Of a DNA stretch of 64,000 nt, positions 43,311 through 51,866 are shown in pieces; position 1 is the stretch's first letter, and each line of letters opens with the position of its first letter. A program made the position numbers and the translations under genes. This stretch comes from Bacteroidota bacterium. GTDB lineage: Bacteria; Bacteroidota; Bacteroidia; Bacteroidales; UBA10428. Where the stretch lies: NCBI GenBank assembly GCA_016699695.1, contig CP065006.1, forward strand, positions 2,542,001 through 2,606,000. Direction: 5' to 3'. The notes under the pieces were generated by a model. That model worked only from the letters and a program-made list of their open reading frames with translations. It was not told the DNA's origin and made no database searches.

Positions 43311-43475
43311 CGTGAAACTTAAATTTCATCCGTTCACGAAATGAAATTTTATAGTCGAATCCCGATTTAAATCGGGACTGAAAGCGGTGCACGGGTAAAT
43401 ACCCCGCCTCTTCTGGCGAATAAAATAAAATCCTTTACAGATACCCCGTCAGCTTGCTGCGGGGAGCTTCATTTC
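43311..43475. repeat. Multi-hairpin intergenic element
   Basis: Within the 484-bp gap 43136-43620. In order: IR AAATTTCAT / ATGAAATTT (43321-43349), an 18-bp perfect palindrome TCCCGATTTAAATCGGGA (43360-43377), a hairpin GGGTA / TACCC (43393-43404), and CCCCG / CGGGG (43444-43464). The whole is closed by GAAATGAA (43338-43345) and TTCATTTC (43468-43475). It looks like a REP/MITE-type or structured RNA element. Only one copy is in this window. The remaining parts of the gap (43136-43310, 43476-43507) are AT-rich with nothing else seen. Confidence 0.5.
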
Positions 43476-43507
43476 ACAGGCGAATTAATATCAACGCACA
43501 AACAGAA

Positions 43508-43627
43508 ATGAAGACTGATTTATATCATCAATTTTCAGTAATCAACATCATGCCTGTAAGCTGGGAAAAGGAGGAGATTACGGGTATCTTTGGAGTTACC
43601 AAACCAAGCTATCCAACCTCATGTTAG
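43508..43627 (+). CDS. Possible 39-residue small protein
   Basis: An ATG-started frame of 39 codons (begins MKTDLYHQFSVINIMP) that ends by overlapping the start of the next gene (TCATGTTAG). The overlap is the usual coupling form, and residues WEKEEITGIFGVTKP look protein-like, but the length is too short to be sure and no family is recognised. It could also be chance coding in a leader of the next gene. Confidence 0.25.
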   Translation: MKTDLYHQFSVINIMPVSWEKEEITGIFGVTKPSYPTSC

Positions 43628-43827
43628 ACATTAAATACAATATCAAGGGGTTAGTTTCGAGCATTTACGAATGCCAGAAGCGTATTATCCTTAACCGCCG
43701 GTTCATGCGCGAACTGGAGATTGAGAGCCAAAGTACCACTCACCTCGAAGAGGAAAATAAGCTTCTCGAAGAAAAAATCAGAGAATACCAAAGAGAGCTT
43801 AAAAAGAAATACATGTTTTCTTATTGA
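43621..43827 (+). CDS. Small coiled-coil protein, 68 aa
   Basis: A 68-residue charged helical protein: MLDIKYNIKGLVSSIYECQKRIILNRRFMRELEIESQSTT then a coiled coil HLEEENKLLEEKIREYQREL. No signal peptide or membrane helix. Real-gene support: normal codon use, an ATG coupled to the preceding small frame and a strong terminator 19 bp downstream. Function unknown. It may interact with a larger partner through the coiled coil. Confidence 0.55.
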   Translation: MLDIKYNIKGLVSSIYECQKRIILNRRFMRELEIESQSTTHLEEENKLLEEKIREYQRELKKKYMFSY

Positions 43828-43845
43828 TGGGTTTTTGAAGAACAT

Positions 43846-43884
43846 GTAAGGGCTGAAGCAGTGTTGTTTCAGCCCTTACTGTTT
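43846..43884. terminator. Terminator between the small coiled-coil gene and lpdA
   Basis: Perfect 12-bp stem GTAAGGGCTGAA / TTCAGCCCTTAC with a 10-nt loop, followed by TGTTTT on the plus strand. Serves convergent transcripts; the T-run is moderate. Confidence 0.75.
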
Positions 43885-43898
43885 TATGCCCAATCGAT

Positions 43899-45290
43899 TT
43901 AAATATGAATCACTTCGCCATAGGCTGCAGCAGCAGCTTCCATAATCGCTTCAGACATGGTAGGGTGCGGGTGAATGGCTTTGATGAGTTCATGACCTGT
44001 TGTTTCCAATTTTTTTGCCACTACCAGTTCAGCAATCATTTCTGTTACATTCAACCCTATTAAATGCGCACCAAGCAGTTCGCCATATTTCGAATCGAAA
44101 ATGAGTTTCACAAAACCATCTTTGTTGCCTGCTGCACTTGCTTTTCCGGAGGCGCTAAAGGGAAACTTGCCGATTTTTATTTCATGGCCTGATTCTTTGG
44201 CTTGTTTTTCTGTCATACCCACTGACGCAACCTCCGGAACAGTGTAGGTGCAACCAGGTATGTTGGAGTAGTTAATGGCTTCGGGCTTCAGGCCTGCAAT
44301 GGCTTCCACACATGTAATGCCTTCGGCTGAGGCCACATGGGCAAGAGCCGGACCCGAAACAATATCGCCAATGGCATAGATGCCTTCTACATTGGTGCGG
44401 TAATAAGCATCTACTTTTACCTTTCCGTTTTCAATTGAAATTCCCATTTCTTCAAGCCCTATACCTTCGATATTGGGTGCAATGCCCACAGCCGATAATA
44501 CGATGTCGGCTTCGACTTCTTCAGTTCCTTTCGGGGTTTTAATGCTTACTTTGCATTTTTTGCCTTTGCTGTCGACAGATTCCACGGTGCTGCCTGTCAT
44601 TACAGTCATGCCAGCTTTTTTAAAGCTGCGCTCAAGGGTTTTCGATACTTCTTCGTCTTCGAGGGGAACAATGTTGGGCATATATTCTACCAACGTCACC
44701 TTGGTGCCGATGGTGTTGTAAAAGTAGGCAAACTCGCTACCTATAGCTCCGGAACCTACCACTAGCATGCTCTCAGGTTGTTTCTTCAAAACCATCGCCT
44801 GGCGGTAGCCAATAATCTTTTCGCCATCGATGGGCAGATTGGGCAATTGTCTGGAGCGTGCTCCTGTGGCCAGAATAATATGTTTGGCTTTGTATTGCTC
44901 TGTTTTTCCTTTCTCGTCGGTAACACTTACAGTGGCCTTGGCAGTAATTTTTCCGGTACCCTGAAGGTGGTCGATTTTATTCTTCTTTAGCAGGAATTGA
45001 ATTCCCTTGCTCATACCTCCTGCCACTTCGCGGCTTCGCGATACCATTTTTTCGAAATCGGCTTTGGCTTCACCTTTAATGCTTATGCCATAATCGGCAG
45101 CATGCTGCAGGTATTCAAAAACCTGCGCACTTTTCAGAAGCGATTTGGTGGGGATGCAACCCCAGTTGAGGCATACGCCACCTAATTCGGCTTTTTCAAC
45201 TACCGCCGTTTTGAAACCCAGTTGTGCTGCCCTTATGGCGGTTACATATCCTCCGGGACCACTGCCAATGATGATTACATCGTATTCCAT
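43899..45290 (-). CDS. lpdA: Dihydrolipoyl dehydrogenase (E3)
   Basis: A 463-residue flavoprotein. FAD loop IIIGSGPGGYVTAIRAAQLG near 6-25, redox-active disulfide GGVCLNWGCIPTKSLLKS (CxxxxC) near 38-55, NAD loop VVGSGAIGSEFAYFYNTIG near 177-195, and the C-terminal HPHPTMSEAIMEAAAAAYGE with catalytic His-Glu. It re-oxidises dihydrolipoamide of 2-oxoacid dehydrogenase or glycine-cleavage complexes. No E1/E2 genes are adjacent, so it may serve several complexes. Transcribed alone. Confidence 0.96.
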   Translation of the reverse strand: MEYDVIIIGSGPGGYVTAIRAAQLGFKTAVVEKAELGGVCLNWGCIPTKSLLKSAQVFEYLQHAADYGISIKGEAKADFEKMVSRSREVAGGMSKGIQFLLKKNKIDHLQGTGKITAKATVSVTDEKGKTEQYKAKHIILATGARSRQLPNLPIDGEKIIGYRQAMVLKKQPESMLVVGSGAIGSEFAYFYNTIGTKVTLVEYMPNIVPLEDEEVSKTLERSFKKAGMTVMTGSTVESVDSKGKKCKVSIKTPKGTEEVEADIVLSAVGIAPNIEGIGLEEMGISIENGKVKVDAYYRTNVEGIYAIGDIVSGPALAHVASAEGITCVEAIAGLKPEAINYSNIPGCTYTVPEVASVGMTEKQAKESGHEIKIGKFPFSASGKASAAGNKDGFVKLIFDSKYGELLGAHLIGLNVTEMIAELVVAKKLETTGHELIKAIHPHPTMSEAIMEAAAAAYGEVIHI

Positions 45291-45471
45291 GTATAGTGTA
45301 TATATTAATTAAACATCAGTTAAAACATAAGTATCAAGAAAAACCATTTTACACGAAAAACCTATGACTAAACAAAGATTTTCTAAAATGGTTTGGCTTC
45401 AGCTTATTTTTGGTTATGGTGAAGAACATGAAAAAATACATCCTGCATAGTATGCCTGCACGCTTTGACAC

Positions 45472-46587
45472 CTATTCAGCAGACAATCCGTTTGATCCAA
45501 GAAACCGGAAATACTGATCGAGTAATTCCGAGGCTGCCACAAATGAACTCATCTCACCCTGCAAAACTTTTTGTGTTAGCTGCTCCATTTGCGCCAATAT
45601 TTGCGGGTTGGAATAAAAGCTGTTTTTTAGCTTTTCCTCAATGGTTTCGTACATCCAATATTTATTCTGGTCGTTCCTTCTGTTTTCGAAATAGCCATTC
45701 TGGATGGTAAAGGTCCGGTATTCGGTTATTTTATCCCAAATAGCATCGATGCCAACATTTTGCAATGCCGAACAGGTTATTACATCAGGTTTCCAGCCCG
45801 ATTCGGATTTAGGGAACAGGTGCAGGGCATTCAGGTATTCTAGCCTGGCAATACCGGCTTTGTGGGCGTTGTTGCCATCGGCTTTGGTAATGGCAATGAG
45901 GTCGGCCATTTCCATGATGCCTCTTTTGATTCCCTGCAACTCATCGCCAGCACCGGCGAGCATGAGCAACAGAAAAAAGTCGACCATGGAATGCACGGCA
46001 ATTTCGGACTGGCCCACCCCCACGGTTTCTATTACAATGATGTCGAATCCGGCCGCTTCGCATAAAAAAATTGTTTCTCGAGTTTTTCGGGCCACACCGC
46101 CCAATGAACCTGCCGAGGGTGAAGGCCGGATAAATGCATTTTTATCGTTTGCGAGTAATTCCATGCGGGTTTTATCGCCCAATATGCTTCCTTTCGTTCG
46201 CTCACTGCTGGGGTCTATGGCCAATACAGCCACCTTATGGCCTTTGTGCGTTAAGGCTTTTCCAAACGATTCGATAAAAGTGCTTTTTCCCACACCGGGC
46301 ACACCGGTAATGCCAATTCGTACCGAATTGCCTGCCGCCGGTAGGCAAATTTTCAGAATTTGCTGTGCTTGCTGCTGATGGCTTGCCAGGTTACTTTCTA
46401 TAAGGGTTATTGCGCGACTTAGCTGGGTAATGTCTCCATTCATTAGCTCCCGGGCAATGGTTTCGGCGGTGGGTTTTGATTTCTTTAGCCTACGCAGTTG
46501 CTCTACTGCATTAGAATGCGTGGAAGGTGGCTGAGGAACTCCTTCGGCAACCGATAAGGCGCTTTTATGGCTTTTTGGGTGTTTCAT
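45472..46587 (-). CDS. meaB: Methylmalonyl-CoA mutase-associated GTPase MeaB
   Basis: From the ATG at 46587 (371 residues; the frame is open to 46644). G domain with Walker A IGITGVPGVGKSTFIESFGKAL, VLAIDPSSERTKGSILGDKTRMELLAND, FIRPSPSAGSLGGVARKTRE, IVIETVGVGQSEIAV and base motif TKADG. C-terminal dimerisation part near residues 300-371. MeaB loads and protects adenosylcobalamin on methylmalonyl-CoA mutase. The mutase is not in the window; the carboxyltransferase/biotin carrier pair at 18209-20145 belongs to the same propionate pathway. The minus-strand -7 box TATCTTTG (46605-46598) lies 10 bp before the chosen start. Confidence 0.94.
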   Translation of the reverse strand: MKHPKSHKSALSVAEGVPQPPSTHSNAVEQLRRLKKSKPTAETIARELMNGDITQLSRAITLIESNLASHQQQAQQILKICLPAAGNSVRIGITGVPGVGKSTFIESFGKALTHKGHKVAVLAIDPSSERTKGSILGDKTRMELLANDKNAFIRPSPSAGSLGGVARKTRETIFLCEAAGFDIIVIETVGVGQSEIAVHSMVDFFLLLMLAGAGDELQGIKRGIMEMADLIAITKADGNNAHKAGIARLEYLNALHLFPKSESGWKPDVITCSALQNVGIDAIWDKITEYRTFTIQNGYFENRRNDQNKYWMYETIEEKLKNSFYSNPQILAQMEQLTQKVLQGEMSSFVAASELLDQYFRFLGSNGLSAE

Positions 46588-46807
46588 GCTTGTGCTGCAA
46601 AGATAGGACAGGCTTTGCATTATTGAGGACTGATTTACAAACAAAGCGAATAGGGGTTTTAAAAAGTATTCAGTAAACTCGTTTGAAAATCAATACCATC
46701 AGGGAGTACAAGGCTTTTTACCAACTATTTTTGGCATCATTACCAAAATCAGAAAAAGTATTAATCAGAACTGTACGGCATCTCATTTCATCGGTAAATA
46801 AATCTCT

Positions 46808-47422
46808 TTAAAACTTCAAACTCAGTCCATACCGCAAATTGGCATATTTGGCATAACCATATTCGGCATAAAAACCAAGGTGCCTGAAGGGATAAAATGC
46901 CAAGCCGCCATATATACCGTACTCTGCATAATCTTTCTTTGTGTTGATACCGCCCTCCGGCTCGAATAAATGGATACCCCCATATTGCAGGGAGGCGTAC
47001 ACATCGATTCTTGATTTTTCTTTTTGTATAAAAAACGGCAGGATATGTATATTTGAATTTAGACCATACATTAAAGAATGACTATTCTCATAGGAAATAG
47101 TACGGGCATTCCCAAGGCTATCAAAATCATGTGGTATATAGGTTTGGTAAAAACTGTATCCAATATAAAGACCTGCATCAATGTATCTGTTAATTCTATA
47201 ATTAGAAGAAAGACGAATATTACCCACTTCATTGATATCCATCGGATCATTGTCATGCTTTGTAGAGATAAAAACAAAATCGGTATCACGGTACTTCGAA
47301 TAAGCAAGCATAAGTTTTACTTTCTCATTTGAAGACTTTTCTTGTGCTGAAATGTTAATTACAGTTAGAACTAGAACAATAAACACTAATAGGGTTTTGA
47401 ATTTTAAGGGATTAATTTTCAT
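46808..47422 (-). CDS. Small outer-membrane protein of the TonB/DUF4249 operon
   Basis: A 204-residue exported protein with signal peptide (1 to about 26, ending INISAQ) and barrel strands: RLSSNYRINRYIDAGLYIGYSFYQTYIP, SLMYGLNSNIHILPFFI, RIDVYASLQYGGIHLFE, YAEYGIYGGLAFYPFRHLGFYAEYGYAKYANLRYGLSLKF, ending in phenylalanine. Matches no family I can name. Its ATG overlaps the end of the TonB receptor by 11 bp, so it is translationally linked to it and probably belongs to the same surface complex. Codon use is AT-rich, like the 50804 gene. Confidence 0.78.
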   Translation of the reverse strand: MKINPLKFKTLLVFIVLVLTVINISAQEKSSNEKVKLMLAYSKYRDTDFVFISTKHDNDPMDINEVGNIRLSSNYRINRYIDAGLYIGYSFYQTYIPHDFDSLGNARTISYENSHSLMYGLNSNIHILPFFIQKEKSRIDVYASLQYGGIHLFEPEGGINTKKDYAEYGIYGGLAFYPFRHLGFYAEYGYAKYANLRYGLSLKF

Positions 47423-49835
47423 AAAAAAGCCATTTTAAAAAGTTATTTTGTTGATCAGGATTTTGTTTTTTGTTTCTGTGGTAATCGCCATTGAAATATA
47501 CCTTGTAGGATACCGATGGTAGGATAGGCAAAAAGCTTATCTGGTAGAGCGATAAGGGTTTATAGTCATTGGAGTAATCAGGAGGCAACATTTCGCCTCC
47601 GGCATTGGTGTTATAGTAATAGTAATACGGGTTTTGCCTGTTATAGGCGTTATACACCGAAAATGTCCATACGGCCTGGTTTCCCCTGTCGGTTTTAGTG
47701 GAGTAATTAAACGAAATATCGAGCCGGTGATAGGGTTTTAACCGCCCGCTGTTGCGTGCGCCATAGATAAGGGCTTCATAGATATCGGAATGATAATAGG
47801 CATCGTAACCCGAAGCGGAAGTATATTGCCTGCCAACCGCAGGTGTATAAGGTATGCCCGATTGATAGATCCATGCCAGGTTTACCTGCCATTTTTCATT
47901 CAGTTGGTGAATAATTCCTGTGGAGAAACTATGAGGCCGGTCGAAATCGAATAAAAATTCATTCCCCTTATTGATATTGCCATACTCCCGGGTGGTATGC
48001 GACCAGGTATAACTCAAAAATCCTGTCCAGTTTCCGTAATTCTTTCGGCCAAAAACCTCCAGTCCTTCTGATTTGCCTTTGCCTCCTGTTTCAATTTTCG
48101 ATTTCCAGTTCGGATCACCCATAATGGTCGAATATCCTTCTTTATAGGTTGCCAGATTGGCCATGTTTTTATAATACAAGTTAAATTCCACACTATAAGC
48201 CCCTTCAGAAAGGTTTGCCTGCCAGCCAATTGTATACTGGTCGGCATAAGAAGGCTGAATGGTTTGGTCGGAAGGAATCCAGATTTCGTTGTTGTTGATA
48301 CTTCCTGGCGTAAACAACAGATGCGAATATTGATACACCCTCATAAAACTCAGGTTGACAGAATGGGTAGTGTTCAACCCAAAGTTCAGAAGAATACGCG
48401 GTTCAACGTGAAAGGCTGTATAGTTGCTGGTTGCGTAATTGTTGAGCCTGAGACCTACATTGGCATAAGATCTTTCGAGAAATTTAAAATGGTTTTCGAC
48501 AAAAACACTCGATTGAAGGGCATTGATTGGCTCTGCATTCTGCTGCTGTTGGTTGCTCTGGGTAGTTTGGTTTGGTAAATTAACAAGGTAAGATGAATGC
48601 AAGCCAAATTCAAGCGAGTAGTTTCTTGCCACATTGTATTTCCAATCGGAGAACAAAGAAAAATCTTTTATAGAGGAGAGAAATTCTTTTGTATAATCAT
48701 ACTCGCCCTCACCTGTTTTAGTAATAAACTCCTGTGAGTTTTTAAGCCTGTAACGCGTTACAGAAAGGCTGTTTGCTGACCGTAATTTACCCGAAAAGAT
48801 TGTATTCCATTTTGCCGATAGCAGCCAATTACCCCAAATATAGCCTGTGGTTCTTTTTTCACCCTCTTGCAGTTCGCTGCTCTTCATTTTGTAATGAAGG
48901 TAATCATCGCCCTGGTATAAATTGAGGTGCACACTATTTTTTGTATTCGGTTTCCAGCTATACTTTGCATTGATATCGTGAAAACCATAAAATAAGGTAT
49001 AATAGTTTCCATCGGCTACCTGCGTTAACAATGCCGAAAATAGCCCCAGAAAAGAAGTTCGGCCTGTAACAATAAAGGTCGATTTCTTTTTTATGGGCCC
49101 TTCGATGCTGAATGACAAATCGGTAATACCAATACTAAATGAACCTTTTAAGCCCGATGCACTTCCTTCGCGCTGGGCAATATCTACAATGGAAGAAAGT
49201 TTGCCTCCATATTTTGCCGGAAACCCTCCTTTGTACACATTCACATTGTTGATCATATCGGGGTTAAAAACCGAGGTAAAACCACCCAGATGGTTGACAT
49301 AAATTAACGGAGTATTGTCTATCAGATATTGGTTCTGCCCGGGATCGCCGCCACGAACCAATAATAGACTGGAACCTTCGTTAGTGGTTTGAATACCAGG
49401 CAACAATTGAATAGTTTTTAGCACATCGGGCTGGGAGCCTAAGGATGGAAGAAATTGTAACTCTTTAATCGAAAGGCTGGAAACATTCGGAATCTGTGCT
49501 TTTGGGGCATTCACGATCACTTCTTCCAACAGGTTATCAGATGTTAGCTCAACCTGTATAATTGTATCTGTTATTGATTCAGTTTTAATTATTAAACGAT
49601 TATACCCGACATAAACCACCTCTAAACAAGCATTGTTTGCGACTATGATAGAAAAGTAGCCGTTATTGTCGGTGATGGTTGCATGGTGTGTGCCTTGCTC
49701 AAGAATATGGCTACCCACCAGCAATTCGCCTGTGCCTTTATCCTTTACAAACCCCGAAACCCTGACCTGTGAATGCAGAAAAAGATTGTGCAGGACAATA
49801 AAACCTAAAAGAGTAACTGTTTTCCTAAACCCCAT
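47412..49835 (-). CDS. TonB-dependent receptor with carboxypeptidase-like N-terminal domain
   Basis: An 807-residue receptor. Signal peptide at about 1-22, carboxypeptidase-regulatory-like domain at about 23-115 (VRVSGFVKDKGTGELLVGSH), plug at about 120-230 (IQLLPGIQTTNEGSSLLLVRGGDPGQNQYLIDNTPLIYVNHLGG) and a barrel to the end. This is the Bacteroidota group that pairs with DUF4249, not SusD. It lies 5 bp after the DUF4249 lipoprotein stop and overlaps the following barrel gene. The ligand is unknown. Confidence 0.92.
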   Translation of the reverse strand: MGFRKTVTLLGFIVLHNLFLHSQVRVSGFVKDKGTGELLVGSHILEQGTHHATITDNNGYFSIIVANNACLEVVYVGYNRLIIKTESITDTIIQVELTSDNLLEEVIVNAPKAQIPNVSSLSIKELQFLPSLGSQPDVLKTIQLLPGIQTTNEGSSLLLVRGGDPGQNQYLIDNTPLIYVNHLGGFTSVFNPDMINNVNVYKGGFPAKYGGKLSSIVDIAQREGSASGLKGSFSIGITDLSFSIEGPIKKKSTFIVTGRTSFLGLFSALLTQVADGNYYTLFYGFHDINAKYSWKPNTKNSVHLNLYQGDDYLHYKMKSSELQEGEKRTTGYIWGNWLLSAKWNTIFSGKLRSANSLSVTRYRLKNSQEFITKTGEGEYDYTKEFLSSIKDFSLFSDWKYNVARNYSLEFGLHSSYLVNLPNQTTQSNQQQQNAEPINALQSSVFVENHFKFLERSYANVGLRLNNYATSNYTAFHVEPRILLNFGLNTTHSVNLSFMRVYQYSHLLFTPGSINNNEIWIPSDQTIQPSYADQYTIGWQANLSEGAYSVEFNLYYKNMANLATYKEGYSTIMGDPNWKSKIETGGKGKSEGLEVFGRKNYGNWTGFLSYTWSHTTREYGNINKGNEFLFDFDRPHSFSTGIIHQLNEKWQVNLAWIYQSGIPYTPAVGRQYTSASGYDAYYHSDIYEALIYGARNSGRLKPYHRLDISFNYSTKTDRGNQAVWTFSVYNAYNRQNPYYYYYNTNAGGEMLPPDYSNDYKPLSLYQISFLPILPSVSYKVYFNGDYHRNKKQNPDQQNNFLKWLFYEN

Positions 49836-49840
49836 AGTTT

Positions 49841-50776
49841 TTAATAATAATAAGTTTCAGGTTGAACGGTATCGGAAACCACCAGGGAATATCCCGCAAA
49901 AATGCCATATCCATCTTCGATATTCGAATACAGATTAAAATTTGTTACTGCACCTGTACCGACTTCAGTGGGGTACCTTCCTGTTTCATAAAGGTATAAT
50001 TGCTTCAAATACAGATAGTAGTCATAAGAAATTGCCCGAAGCTCAACAAGAAGTGGATCTAAGTTATTCTGCGAGCCCGAAGTATAATTAAGAAGCATGG
50101 TATACGAATCAGTTTTAATCAGCTCGTTGCTAAATACAGGAATAGGAACTCCTTCGTGAAGTAAAACAGGATCTGTGATGTGTATCAATTGGGCGAATGT
50201 CACTGTATCGTATTGTATAAGTTTAATTGCAATCTGAAAATAAAGTGCTTCATCCGGCTTATTCTTAAATGTTACTTTCAGGGCAGGGTATGTATTGCCC
50301 TCTTCATCTATGCCGGCATAATTAATACTTTGTATCGCCAATATTTCAGGAGTATCGGGAATGGTGTTGCTGCAAACGATGGTTTCATAGCCAGGAATCG
50401 TGACCTGAAGGGTATAAGTTTCAAGTGGCTGAACAACAGTTTTGGCCTGGTAAATGCTATTTCCGATGGATGTAAGGGTATCATTCTCCCTCGAACCTGA
50501 AGCCACGATTACAAGGGCATTTTCTATCCCTGCAAGTTTCGAGTTGCCGATTTTATCGGTAAACGATACATGCACTTTAAGTAAACTGTCGGCAATTAAA
50601 ATGCTGTTAATTACAGGAATGGATGGAAAGTCAGGAAAATCGTCCTCCACAAGCTTTCGACAACATACCGTATTGTAGGCAAGCAGTATTAAAACAATAA
50701 GCCGACTAAACCAATAAATTGACCCAAAAGCTTTTGGACTTTTAAACCCAACAGTGTATAGAGGTATTTTTTTCAT
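49841..50776 (-). CDS. DUF4249-family lipoprotein
   Basis: From the ATG at 50776 (311 residues; a TTG five codons earlier is the other option). Signal with lipobox NTVCC at about residue 33-34. Body: VEDDFPDFPSIPVINSILIADSLLKVHVSFTDKIG, AGIENALVIVASGS, IYQAKTVVQPLETYTLQVTIPGYETIVCSNTIPDTPEI, YDYYLYLKQLYLYETG and a final FAGYSLVVSDTVQPETYYY. This matches DUF4249, a surface lipoprotein that acts like a lid/partner of carboxypeptidase-like TonB receptors. It precedes that receptor by 5 bp. Confidence 0.88.
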   Translation of the reverse strand: MKKIPLYTVGFKSPKAFGSIYWFSRLIVLILLAYNTVCCRKLVEDDFPDFPSIPVINSILIADSLLKVHVSFTDKIGNSKLAGIENALVIVASGSRENDTLTSIGNSIYQAKTVVQPLETYTLQVTIPGYETIVCSNTIPDTPEILAIQSINYAGIDEEGNTYPALKVTFKNKPDEALYFQIAIKLIQYDTVTFAQLIHITDPVLLHEGVPIPVFSNELIKTDSYTMLLNYTSGSQNNLDPLLVELRAISYDYYLYLKQLYLYETGRYPTEVGTGAVTNFNLYSNIEDGYGIFAGYSLVVSDTVQPETYYY

Positions 50777-50803
50777 TTGCTTTTGGGTCAAAATATAAAT
50801 GGA

Positions 50804-51784
50804 TTAGTTACATACTAAGTCTGCATAGCAAGGTTTTGGTATCGATGCAAAGCAATTGTAGCGAACAAAATATGAGTCAATTGGAATACCGTACATAGGG
50901 CCAAATCCAAAATCCAAATCCACCGCAGTATTTGTAATATTCCCTGAGTGATTAAAATAATTTAAAGTAAAAGGAAAATATCTGCCACCAAAGGTAACTG
51001 TTGCATCGAACCTTGCATTAATGGTTCGACTGCAACCAAACCATATACCTAAGGTTCTTTTTTGCGCATAAGCCTCATATTTAAAAGCAAGGAAAGAATT
51101 AAAAGGGTTACCCAAAGGATCAGTTGTACGGACAGAAGTAGCCCATATTTTTATAACAACCCTTTCACTACCATTTGCGTGAAAATCACTAGCAGCATTA
51201 CCACATGCGGCCAATCCACTTTTACAATTTATTACTGATGCATTAAAGGTATAAAGATATCTACCATCAGATTGATAAGACAATATATTCTCCTCCTTGA
51301 TGTTGGTAAGGTTTTGTGAATTTTCTAATGATGTTGATACAACACCATTGTCAAAAACTCTGTAAACTCTATTACCAATCTGATACATCTTGTTTTCATT
51401 CATAATAAATTTTTCAGTTGAATGGAAGTTCTTGGGCATAATGGAGGTTTCTCCATCCTCATCAACTTCAATTTGAAGGTAATTGCTATTTTCCTCTACA
51501 AATCTTAAAATTTCTTCCATACTTTTAAAATTTTCAGGTACAATCGTACTGTAAAATTCCTCGCAAAGACGACCAAAAGATTTGTATCCTTTTGCATCCT
51601 CATAAGCTATTAACTCCTCTAATTGCATATGCGATGTTTTCTTAATTAGTGTATCCATTTCTTGAGGTGAATTGAATACTAACATCTTGTTATCATTTAG
51701 TTGTTGAATAGGCATTTCCTCTTTCTCATTACAACCGTTAATTATGAGTAAAGTGAATAGTAATAAAACAATTAAATTTTTCAT
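50804..51784 (-). CDS. Unrecognised secreted lipoprotein of the TonB/DUF4249 operon
   Basis: A 326-residue lipoprotein: signal with lipobox LIINGC (Cys18). N-terminal helical part (about 20-130; MLVFNSPQEMDTLIKKTSHM, LEELIAYEDAKGYKSFGRL, EEILRFVEENSNYLQIEVDEDGE), then a beta-rich C-terminal half with several Cys: NCKSGLAACGNAASDFHANGS, LGIWFGCSRTINARFDATVTFGGRYFPF, YNCFASIPKPCYADLVCN. No family recognised. It lies 27 bp before the DUF4249 gene and is probably first in the operon. AT-rich codon use and paired cysteines suggest a disulfide-rich secreted ligand, a toxin-like protein or a surface-exposed scavenger; this is inference. Confidence 0.75.
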   Translation of the reverse strand: MKNLIVLLLFTLLIINGCNEKEEMPIQQLNDNKMLVFNSPQEMDTLIKKTSHMQLEELIAYEDAKGYKSFGRLCEEFYSTIVPENFKSMEEILRFVEENSNYLQIEVDEDGETSIMPKNFHSTEKFIMNENKMYQIGNRVYRVFDNGVVSTSLENSQNLTNIKEENILSYQSDGRYLYTFNASVINCKSGLAACGNAASDFHANGSERVVIKIWATSVRTTDPLGNPFNSFLAFKYEAYAQKRTLGIWFGCSRTINARFDATVTFGGRYFPFTLNYFNHSGNITNTAVDLDFGFGPMYGIPIDSYFVRYNCFASIPKPCYADLVCN

Positions 51785-51829
51785 ATTTTTACTTGATTTT
51801 TTAAGGCTTGGCCTTGATAATTAATACCT

Positions 51830-51866
51830 GGCAGCATAGTTTCGCAGACTATGTTGCCTTTTTTTT
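51830..51866 (+). terminator. Orphan plus-strand intrinsic terminator
   Basis: Stem GGCAGCATAGT / ACTATGTTGCC (one G-T pair), loop TTCGCAG, followed by T8. No plus-strand gene lies within several kb upstream, so it either blocks stray transcription into the minus-strand operon leader or ends a small RNA. Confidence 0.6.

Noticed and set aside
45704..46378. 224-codon frame antisense to meaB
   Set aside because: Meaningless Ser/Pro-rich translation opposite the conserved GTPase motifs.
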